Origin: Marthasterias glacialis
Lineage: Eukaryota > Echinodermata > Asteroidea > Forcipulatida > Asteriidae
Direction of reading: 5' to 3'
Length of the DNA stretch: 64,000 bases
Assembly (NCBI GenBank): GCA_911728455.2
Contig: OU452223.1
Span: 13,305,423-13,369,422, forward strand
In this document: piece by piece, positions 51,056 to 60,185 of the stretch
How the letters are laid out: each line of letters opens with the position of its first letter
How positions within the stretch are numbered: the stretch's first letter is position 1
Translations under genes and position numbers: made by a program
The notes under the pieces: model-generated
Seen by the model: only the letters and a program-made list of their open reading frames with translations
What the model was told of the DNA's origin: nothing
Database searches by the model: none

Positions 51056-51095
51056 CTTTGATCTCCATCGGCTCATCGACCGGCCCCCTTTGATC
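51056..51095. promoter_or_regulatory. Paired TCF/LEF-type motifs
   Basis: CTTTGATC occurs exactly at 51056-51063 and 51088-51095 in a CpG-rich patch (50.88-51.10 kb), about 12 kb upstream of Sp5. Sp5 is a known Wnt target in other animals, so this is a reasonable enhancer candidate. Confidence 0.3.
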
Positions 51096-51539
51096 CTTTA
51101 AGACCTTGATTACGAAGGAAACAACGGGATCTTAATGACGTTTTAGCCTGACGAGTCAGCACCACTTCACGCTACTTTGCCAATCATATTTAGATTTTGT
51201 TGGATTCTATTGAAGGGGGGTTTATCCGGAATCCCAATCGGCTGGCAAAGCGTAATCATTCAAGCTAGCAGTCCTTAACAGACTCAGTATCAAAACCGAA
51301 ATCATGTCATAAGCTTCTAGTTGACCTACAGTCAGTCTACAAACATCGCCGTCATCTGCACCAAATGTCACTCCAATAAACATGGGATAGGACAAGGATA
51401 CGACACTCCGAGCATGATTTCTTCAGGAAAAAAGTATAACTAATAACCAATGAAACTAAAATGAAACAAGTGAACAACACATCTTTGTCTTCAGTTTTGA
51501 AAGACTGCTATGAATGTAGAAATATAAAACACAACAGGC

Positions 51540-51705
51540 CTGGTTGCATCGTTCATGAAAGGGCACCAAGGCATTTGCTTCTTGATAAAGGGCACCTCTA
51601 TGAGGAAATTGTATATTTCTTATGGAACATTTCACGGGCAAAAAGCCAATGGCCAAGGGGGCAACGGAGGCAATTGGCCTCGTTGCCTCCGTGAAGTATC
51701 AGGCA
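51540..51705 (+). repeat. Dispersed repeat family R4, copy 1
   Basis: Blocks GGGCACCTCTA, GAAATTGTA.ATTTCT, CCAAGGGG and CTCCGTGAAGTA are shared in order with 57685-57890. A small inverted repeat (GGCAACGGAGGCAA and TTGCCTCCG) lies near its end. Confidence 0.7.
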
Positions 51706-52408
51706 TGTGAAAGTGCTTATTAATTCTATTTTCGAAGGTCCAAGGCAACAATGTTATTTCCGGAGGATCAATTTATTTATTCATTTCCTTTACTTACCCA
51801 AGGGTGAGCCAAATCAGCTCCAAAACTGCTTTCCATTTCGTCCCTGCGTGTTACAATAAAATACAAAAGTATATAAACGTAATTTCAAAGTAAAAAAAAA
51901 AATCAACAACTACAATTTAGATAAGTGACAAATGGCCTTAAAAATATTGTTTTGTAAAATAATGTCGTATTTATAAAAAGAAAGCAAACTGCAAGGAATA
52001 ACGAATAAAATAATGATCACTAACAGTGTGTTTTAGGGTTGAGACATAACCCACCCCACCACAAAACAAACAAAGAAACAACAAAGCAAGCATGCGAAGA
52101 AACTTTGGAAATTTGTTCAATTTCTGACTCAAAATGCACTATCATAATGAAATCTCGTTTTGACCACGTGTACTTCACGCCGACTTTAGTAGATACCTCA
52201 GTAATTGTAGCAAACAGAAGAGGGCGCTCTTCGTTCATCGATTAACAATCTACTCATTGAATGAACTACCGAAGAAATAAATTGAAGCAGAGAACTTGAG
52301 CAGCTGCTGCTGTTTCAGAAATTGACGTTTTCGTCGCTTTCCTGAAAACTGGATACATAACATTGCCAATTTTGTTTCGAAAGATGTTCCCCTTTTCACG
52401 CGTTCAAA

Positions 52409-53272
52409 AATTAGTATTCGTTATAACGAATTAAATAATTCGTTATTACGTATATTAGTAATTCATGATTGTGCCTGTACGAAAGCTCCTCAGGACAGTT
52501 TATACAACAGCGCCGGCTCTAGAATCAAAATGACTAATGGTTTTATCATCATACGACGGGTGTACCCCAGTTAAATCAAAGTCCTATTCAACCAACACTA
52601 AACGATAAATATTCAGAACAATACTCAAAGAATAGGTGGAAGTCTTTTGAAATAAAATCACAAAATGTGCAGTGACATCCAAACTTCAGATTTATTTTCT
52701 ACTTTTTGAAGGTATAGTTCAGGGTCCCCCCGAGCCACGCCCGTCATCACAAAGCAAAGTACCGCTACATGAGCGTGTATTTCCAAACTGAAAGCGGCCA
52801 TCTTGGGTAAGGGGTCCAGTACTTGTGAGCAAACTAGGACCAGTTGGTCAGGGCCTAGCTTACCAAAGTAACCATCAAAAATTAAGAGTCCATAACCCCG
52901 AGATAATCATTTTATCTCGGGGTTATTGGATTCCAGCTCAACAATCACTGAAAGTATTGACCCTCAAATCTGTGATTTACAGACATTGTTTGAGGGCCTA
53001 TTATAAATGAGGCACAGTGCATTGATTCAGTCACTACATAACTGGGGTACACCCTTACCAATCAACGTTTCCAAAGTTCTGAAATTAATCACGTAAATTA
53101 GAGGACTTTTATCAAAGAGTTATGCTTTGGGAACGGTGATAGATGATCATGAAAATCACTATTAATTCGCAATAACGAATTACTAATTTGTAATAACGAA
53201 TGATTTAATTCGTAATAACGAATTAACAATTTGTAATAACGAATTACTAATTTGTAATAACGTATTGCTAAG
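52409..53272. mobile_element. Candidate element bounded by inverted AT-rich tandem repeats
   Basis: Tandem units of CGTTATTAC/ATTAGTAATTC at 52409-52466 recur inverted at 53161-53272. The repeats are partly self-complementary, so the inverted-ends reading is tentative. Confidence 0.45.
52558..53054. mobile_element. Candidate MITE with 16-bp inverted ends
   Basis: GGGTGTACCCCAGTTA at 52558-52573 is exactly inverted at 53039-53054. A perfect 15-bp hairpin (ATAACCCCGAGATAA, loop TCATT) sits at 52892-52926. No target duplication was found. Confidence 0.5.
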
Positions 53273-53789
53273 ACCAAAAATAAGATTTAAATGAAACGCA
53301 TAAGACAGATAATCCACACAACTGCCAGAAAAAGAACATTATTGCTTCCTTTAAACGCAAGAATAAGCCGTATCATACTCATGTTGAATTTGAACGCTCA
53401 AATGTTACCCATAAACGACAAAGAAAATAACAATAGGTACAAAATCGCAGTGCGCTACGATGACTCTGAATTTGACTGCACCTGATGGGAAAAGGTGGTG
53501 AATGATAAACATAAGAATGGCCATCTTGTTGTCTTGAATGTCAATAGAATGAAAAGAAAGGGGTCACGAATTAGAGAAACTGCGTGACTTTGATAGCGCA
53601 ATAATGAAATTGAATAATTGATTTTGGCCGGGAAAACCTATATTTTTCCGAATGATAATGTATACTTTCGTGGCAGCTTTCCGTAGCATTTACATTTTTT
53701 TGTAATGCTATTTCTCGGTCGCTCTTTTGATTATCGAGAGAGGGCGCAATTGAAGTTTGATGATGTCGAGTGAGTGTGACATTAATCTG

Positions 53790-54030
53790 GTTGGAGCTGA
53801 CCTTGGTCAAACCATGGAGGTTTTCATCAAGTTCAAAGCCGCATCAACTAAATTTATGATAAAAAAACCAAATGTAAAATATCTAGTCCCGCCCCAAAAG
53901 AATATTAAAATCGGAAATAAATTAATTAAATGCTATACGATTCTTTTGATGTACACATTGCCTAATTACAAGTCAAGCGCAACACACCAACAAGGATTTA
54001 ATTTAGGACTGAGCACGGTCGGCTCCATTG
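53790..54030 (+). repeat. Diverged duplicated segment, copy A
   Basis: About 230 bases (TCAAGTTCAAAGCCGCAT to TCGGCTCC) resemble 54735-54955 in the same orientation. An open frame here has no domain and does not persist in the other copy. Confidence 0.75.
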
Positions 54031-54274
54031 TTTGGGATTACTCCTCATCCTTTTAAAAGAGTTGTTGATGCAATAAAACACATACGGTGTTTTTTTTTTA
54101 ATTATTGAGCAGTGATTCAAAGACATATTTGCCTCTCGGAAATACAATCAGCGGATGTAGACATTATGGTCCGCCATTTTGCGTAGTAAAAAAATTTATT
54201 CCACAAAACGGCGGACCGTGTTCTACGAAGCTGTATATAAGGGACATGATGAGTTTTATTTTTATATTTTCTTA

Positions 54275-54412
54275 ACCCGTACGTACGCTTTACTAAGGCG
54301 TACGTACGCCTTACTAACCCGTACGTACGCCTTAATAGGTAACCTGTACGTACGCCTTACTAACCCATGCGTACGACTTATGTAACCCGTACGTACGCCT
54401 TACTAAGGCAAC
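54275..54412 (+). repeat. Palindromic GTACGTAC minisatellite
   Basis: Six units of about 20-25 bases, CCGTACGTACGCCTTACTAA with variants, each containing the self-complementary core CGTACGTACG. It ends in an AACC tetranucleotide run (54410-54426). Confidence 0.85.
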
Positions 54413-54734
54413 CAACCAACCAACCAAATCAAATCGAGCTCAAGCTCCTCGATATACACATTTATATTTAGCTCAGCTGTATAGTTTATCACGGGGTATG
54501 TGCAAGCAGACAGTGCCAGTCCCTTATTGATCCATCCCGGGGTCATCCTGACCCGCATTAAATTTGCACGGTTCAGATTTTGGGGTCACTGACACAATTC
54601 CGGTTGGCAGAGGTCTATGTTAAACTGAGTCAGGTACTTGTTATCCTCATTCCCAGCCATAGTAAATATCTATATGGTTTACTCTTAGTGTCGGTTTTGA
54701 GTAATTAACCTAGAAAGGTGATCTGCCAAACTGT

Positions 54735-54955
54735 TTTCCTCAAGTTCAAGGCCGCATGACAACTAGATATGTGATGAAGAAGGCAATTTAAGAGGTCTAT
54801 ATCGCCAAAAAAAATAATAACAATGTCAGAAATAAAATAATGCATTAAATGCAGGAATAGCTATGTAATTAATTGTTATGACATTGCTAAATTACTATTG
54901 AATAAAGCACAACACACAACAGCAGAGATTTTATTTGGCAGCAAGTCGGCTCATA
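54735..54955 (+). repeat. Diverged duplicated segment, copy B
   Basis: Partner of copy A, 0.9 kb away. It ends about 45 bases before the 3' end of the initiator tRNA gene. Confidence 0.75.
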
Positions 54956-54999
54956 CTTCCTGAAATTGTCGAAAACGTTCAACTCGAAGAAGAAAATTT

Positions 55000-55071
55000 T
55001 AGCAGAGCGAGGTTTCGATCCTCGGACCTCTGGGTTATGGGCCCAGCACGCTTCCACTGCGCCACTCTGCT
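55000..55071 (-). tRNA. Initiator tRNA-Met (CAT)
   Basis: 72 bases on the minus strand fold as a full cloverleaf. Anticodon CAT is at 55037-55039. Initiator marks are all present: A1-U72 pair, three G-C pairs next to the anticodon loop (GGG and CCC), and an A in place of T54 in the T loop (ATCGAAA). Boxes A (TGGCGCAGTGG) and B are intact. The T stem CGAGG/CCTCG differs from the vertebrate stem but is fully paired. A TTTT run follows the 3' end as an RNA polymerase III terminator. Confidence 0.93.
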
Positions 55072-55079
55072 GTTATATT

Positions 55080-55770
55080 ATAGGGAAATAAGTCAAGATA
55101 AATACCTTCAAAATAGATGATGCAATCACAAGTAATTATGATATGTGTGATGTCTTTCGTATGTGAAACTTTGTGCACTTCCTCCAAACCATGGGGGCCG
55201 TATGGAAGATGAATGAAAATGGAACTTGTGACAGACACAACAATGTCTTCATAGGGATGATACCGGTAATATGTAATATCAAGCATTTTGTCAAATCTCA
55301 GATAATAATTTATGGCATCTCTAAAAAAAGGAAAAATAATTACACTGCAGGATGTGTAAGCAAACTAAATTTGCTCAAAATCTGCAAATTGCTATGAACA
55401 CAAATTATGCGACCTACATAAAGAATTTGAAAGCGTATGTGACAGGTCAAGTAAAAAAAAAAACGTCTAAAATGATGGAAAATGTTTTGCCGAGGTTTTG
55501 TTGAGGTTTTCTCCTGGTTGTAGCAAAAGACTGGGTCGTACATTATACCTTAACAACGTTCAGTTTTGTGCAAAGCTAGTTTATCCCTAACATGTGAAAT
55601 ATGCCAAAAGATTTTGGGGGAAACTTGAAGAACTACTGACTGTTTCCTGACATGTTAGAAAACGCCGCGATGGGAAATAGAGAGGCAGTATTTAAAGAGG
55701 GCTTCAAGGTTGATTTGAGTTTTGATGAAGCACTCATTTTTTCAAAAGATATAGTCTTTGTTTAATTGGG
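55080..55770. other. Gene-free DNA upstream of the tRNA gene
   Basis: AT-rich; no supported feature. Confidence 0.4.
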
Positions 55771-55774
55771 GAAC

Positions 55775-56190
55775 GATTCTAACCATACGTTAAGATGCAA
55801 TTTTGCTTAATATCGTTGTAGTGAGAATTTTGTCAAAATTAAAAAAAAAACGTCCATTGACGTCACATTTTAGGTACAATATGGGTCTGTACATTTGCGA
55901 GCAGGAATTTTATTTTAGGCCATTCCGAACTTTGATAATGTTCAACAACAAAAAATGCATGGAATTGAACCTTTTGACTGATGAAAAATTCTTCTTTACA
56001 ATGCACAGACCCATAATTGTTGTTGATATCAAATTTGAAAGAGTATAAAATAAAATGATATTATTACACCATTAACTTCAGGTCAGATACTTATTATTAT
56101 GAATTTTTTTTTTGCCGCTTTCAGAAGGACTCTATTGAAAAAAATGAGTGCCTCACAAAACTGAACATGACCTTTGAACCCCTTTTTTTG
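55775..56190 (+). repeat. Dispersed repeat, second copy of the 9.45-9.83 kb family
   Basis: Shared in order with 9450-9830: GGGTCTGTACA, TTGAACCTTTTGAC-like, TCTATTGAAAAA..GAGTGC.TCACAAAACTGAA. Confidence 0.7.
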
Positions 56191-56200
56191 ATGCCCGGGC

Positions 56201-56275
56201 AAAATAGTAAATCGCCAGGGCGAAATACTAAATCGCCAAGGCGAAATAGTAAATCACCCGGGCGAAATAATCCGG
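56201..56275 (+). repeat. GGCGAAATA tandem repeat
   Basis: Four units of about 18 bases, GGGCGAAATA.TAAATCGCC, between 56208 and 56270. Confidence 0.8.
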
Positions 56276-56644
56276 GAAGTTTTTTTTTTCGGCAACTAAA
56301 TACGTTTCCGTAGATTCTCACCACCGTTGAAAGTTCTGTATGACATCTCCAGGACATCAGCCACACTTTGGGGACTGTAAAAGTAGGATAGCGCCCCCAA
56401 GAGCCGAATTTCATTTTGCTGTCAATAGTATGCAAGATGGCCGCCCCCTTGTTTGCGCCGGCTTGAAAAACTGATCCCGTAAACCACTCTTGTGACAAGT
56501 GAGCTTTGCTATTTTATTTGTAGATTTCTCCTCATATTGAATTGTTAGATATTCATACTTTCTCTCAAAGAATAACCCCGCGATTCTGTTGTGTTTTTAA
56601 AAAGCCTTTCGTTATTTTAACGAACACAAGATTCTGTACTTACC

Positions 56645-57476
56645 TAGCCCCACTACACTAGTGTGGCAAGGATTTTTGACATCGGTTGAATCCTTAGCCA
56701 CACGTCCAAGCATATCTTTTGTGCAGCTCGTCCCCCAATCCGCCGCATCGAAACCTAACGGGTGCGGCGCTGGATTTTAACCAATTTTTAAATGTGTCCA
56801 CGTACCTCTTAGCTTCCCTCCGGTACTTTGGCTATTGAAGTTACTAACCTTATTAAGGGCAAATAATCATTTGAATTTGGCTCAAAATTACTCCACATGA
56901 ATAGATATCGGCTAGCGATCGGGGCCATTTTGATTACCCAGAATGCAATGCCATCACGAAGTCACGAGAGTGCAAAAACAATTCAGCGACTGTTTCACGT
57001 GACAGCTACAGCTAATGAAACAGCTTAGAATACAAAATGCATGGAGTCAGAAAAAGTGCATGCACCAAATCTATGCATGGCATCGGTTGCATGCACGCAT
57101 AGTTTGGTACTTGCACTTTTTGCTGACTCCATTCTGAAATTGTTTTTATACTCTCGCGCCACACGTGATTTCGTGATGGCATTGCATTCTGGGTAATCAA
57201 AATGGCCCCGATCGCTAGCCGATGTCTATTTGTGTGGAGTAATTTTGAGCCAAATTCAAATGATTATTTGCCCTTAAAAGGTTAGTAACTTCAACAGCCA
57301 CAGTACCGGAGGGAAGCTAAGAGGTACGTGGACACATTTAGTTGGTTAAAATCCAGCGCCGCACCCGTTAGGTTTCGATGCGGCGGATTGGGGGACGAGC
57401 TGCACAAAAGATATGCTTGGACGTGTGGCTAAGGATTCAACCGATGTCAAAAATCCTTGCCACACTAGTGGGGCTA
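56645..57476. mobile_element. Palindromic Mutator-like MITE, 832 bp, 9-bp target duplication
   Basis: The ends TAGCCCCACTA are inverted, and the arms pair along most of the element (about 380-400 bases each) with modest divergence. The exact 9-base flank GTACTTACC occurs at 56636-56644 and 57477-57485. No transposase. Long arms and 9-base duplications are typical of Mutator-like or foldback elements. Confidence 0.88.
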
Positions 57477-57489
57477 GTACTTACCATGT

Positions 57490-57610
57490 TTACTGTCAGT
57501 AGTAGTCACTAGTAATGTATGGCTACTAATAAAGTAGTACTAGTACTGTAGTACTAAGTACAGTAGTACTGATATTATTTAGTAGTACTGAAGTCTAGTA
57601 CTACATTCTC
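57490..57610 (+). repeat. GTAGTACT-rich simple repeat
   Basis: Irregular repeats of AGTAGTACT and AGTACTAGTACT with partial self-complementarity. Confidence 0.75.
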
Positions 57611-57684
57611 GGTAAGGTTTGTCATGTTCATTTCTCCATGGTTAACCAGTTCCGTCTGTAGTGTATGCTTCTGTCTTGAAAGGG

Positions 57685-57890
57685 CCAGGGCAAGGAAGGG
57701 CACCCACGTATTGCTTCTCTTGGTAAAGCTTAATGTTAAAAAACTTAACATGCTTAAATGGCACCTCTAAATTCCATGAAGAAATTGTACATTTCTATTG
57801 GAACACTTCAAGTTCAAGGGCACCAATGCAATGACCAAGGGGCAATGGAGGCAGCCGACTTTGTTGCCCCAGCTCCGTGAAGTACTATCA
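57685..57890 (+). repeat. Dispersed repeat family R4, copy 2
   Basis: Partner of 51540-51705 in the same orientation, with an extra segment in the middle. Confidence 0.7.
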
Positions 57891-58076
57891 GTGATAGTAC
57901 TTATCACAGTCATGGTTAACTCAAATTTCTGCAACTTGTTAATTGTAGTTCATACTGCCCACACTGCCACTGCACTGCACTTCTTTACTCCATAGTCTAA
58001 AACTTTATTAACATGAAGATTCCAAAAATCGAACCATTGTTGACATGGTGGTCAGTACTTTGGACTGGTGCTTATG

Positions 58077-58730
58077 TACTCCTAGAACTATGAGGTTCGT
58101 TCCGCTATCGTCTCCACGAACCTCATAGAGTGACATGTACAAAATCCTATTCGAAACTTTCTGCCCTTCACGTTTACATGGCTACAGTTCTTTTTTGAAA
58201 TCAGATCTCGCCAAAACTAGGCTCTATGTGTTCTTTCAACTCTCATCGAGCGTTGCACGGGTCCAGAAAATCCACTCTGCAAACTAAAAGTTGTTAAAAA
58301 GTGATAAATTCTCACCGTAACTCAGATCCCATTCAAACAGTATTGCAACAAATATGGCAACCGGAGTTGCAAAATTAACTGCGCAGCACCAGCCCATAGG
58401 ACCAGTGCACCGCATAGCAGCATACCAGTTAATTTTGCAACTCCGGTCGCCATATTTGTTGCATTACTGTTTGAATGGGATCTGAATTACGGTGAGAATT
58501 TATCACTTTTTAACAACTTTTAGTTTGCGGAGTGGATTTTCTGGACCCGTGCAACGCTCGATGAGAGTTGAAAGAACACATAGAGCCTAGTTTTGGCGAG
58601 ATCTGATTTCAAAAAAGAACTGTAGCCATGTAAACGTGAAGGGCAGAAAGTTTCGAATAGGATTTTGTACATGTCACTCTATGAGGTTCGTGGAGACGAT
58701 AGCGGAACGAACCTCATAGTTCTAGGAGTA
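58077..58730. mobile_element. Near-perfect palindromic Mutator-like MITE, 654 bp, 9-bp target duplication
   Basis: Arms 58077-58381 and 58426-58730 (305 bases each) differ at only about four positions and flank a 44-base loop. The exact 9-base flank GTGCTTATG occurs at 58068-58076 and 58731-58739. The outer 55 bases of each arm contain a further inverted pair (CTATGAGGTTCGT and ACGAACCTCATAG). It ends 162 bases before the start codon of the ZAD-like gene. Confidence 0.93.
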
Positions 58731-58892
58731 GTGCTTATGATTGGCAGTATAGTCAGATAGTGCTGCTGTCGGAGGAGTAAGTTAGATATAAAGTATATAG
58801 AATTAATGATAATATTTATGTACTCCCTGTTGTCATTGAGCATTTTTTACATTTTATTTATTACAGGTTTTCTTTCCATTGCCATTTTAAAG

Positions 58893-60185
58893 ATGGAGAA
58901 ACCAAAACCACCAGGAGGTAAAGAGTGTGCCGTCTGCGGAGAGACAAATATGAGGGGAATGCAGGTATTTGGTGAAACTGGCAGGGCCAAGGATCTCGCT
59001 GGCCTCGTGCTAAAGTATGGTGGAATAACTGTATCCGGTGTTATGTGTATGAAGTGTGTAAGACGTGTGATTATCATCCATAAGCATGCAATGAGATTTT
59101 ATGATTTGTGTCATATGAAAAACGGTGACAAGAAAGAGGGCTTGTCCAGAGACTCTCCACTTTTCGGAGTCAATAACCCTGTGAAGGACGGGACAAGCGG
59201 CTTACAGACAGCGATGATTTATTGCTTACAGTCGCTGCCACAGTCACCAGTAATACATTTACCTCAATCTGACATTGTTATGAAACCTGTGGCTCTTAAA
59301 AAAATTGACATGCCATTGTCTGTGCTGAGACCTATAGCTCCTAAACCACACCAGAGTGATACGCAAGCAGCTGGCAGTGGTTCTCTTGCTGGAGGGACCC
59401 TCACTCAAAGTTCCACTACTGTTATGAATCTTGGTTCTTCGCCTAACCCGCACGAACTGCAAGTCAACTCTAGTGTGCCTTTACAAGTCTACGAGTCTGT
59501 TGTCACAGGTTTAACATCTGCTGAGGGTGTTTTGGATCCCCGATCAGGTAGCCCACCTCCTCCCAAAAAACCTAAAATTCAGCCATGTCCAGACGACAAT
59601 TGGGATTCAACACCAGCTGGTGATCATACATACGGTAAAGCAATGTCTGCAGAAGAAATTCTGAAAAAGCATGCTGATGAGTGGTTAGGGTTTCTGACGG
59701 ATGATTTTTTCTACCCAAAGTCCCTAGAAATGATCAGTCAAGACGATCAAAATATCCTATTTATTAAAGCAGCTGAAGGACAGCTGAGCAAGATTGCGGA
59801 AGCAGTCATGAGAATGCCAAAGCTTCGAGCAAGAATCCTGGCTTGCTTGATGTCAGATGTGAGTGAGGCGTTAAGTTACATCTCGAATCGGAAACATGGA
59901 CATTTAAGCTGCCTGAAACCAAACGGTTTAGAGGACAATATGCACTTCGACTGGAACAGCGTCATCCGAGAAATGGATATGGTTTCTCCGGAGCTGCTGA
60001 AGCTCTGTATGTCTATGCTCTTCAAACCGGACAAATCCCAGCTGAGTTCGGAGCGGATGACTAAGGAGACGGTCCCGAAGATCGGAACTGTGTTTGCCAT
60101 TCTTGTCCAAGGGCGCATCAGAGAGTTGACGAAAGTGCAGCGTATAATAAGCCTGGTGCTTCGCAGAAATGGTTGCAAAGGAAAG
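58893..60185 (+). CDS. ZAD-like gene, exon 1
   Basis: 431 codons with the C2C2 cluster, disordered linker and helical region. A clean frame from ATG GAG AAA to the donor. A palindromic element ends only 162 bases upstream and could contribute to the promoter or 5' UTR. Confidence 0.65.

Noticed and set aside
50661-51076. 110-135 codon minus-strand frames
   Set aside because: Two different overlapping frames in a CpG-rich patch with no domain or splice evidence; better read as regulatory DNA.
53757-54056. 99-codon plus-strand frame
   Set aside because: It sits in a duplicated repeat; the partner copy at 54.7 kb does not keep the frame open.
58806-58892. Upstream start giving a hydrophobic N-terminus to the ZAD-like protein
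   Set aside because: A good acceptor (TTTATTACAG) lies at 58866 and the hydrophobic codons look like its T-rich tract.
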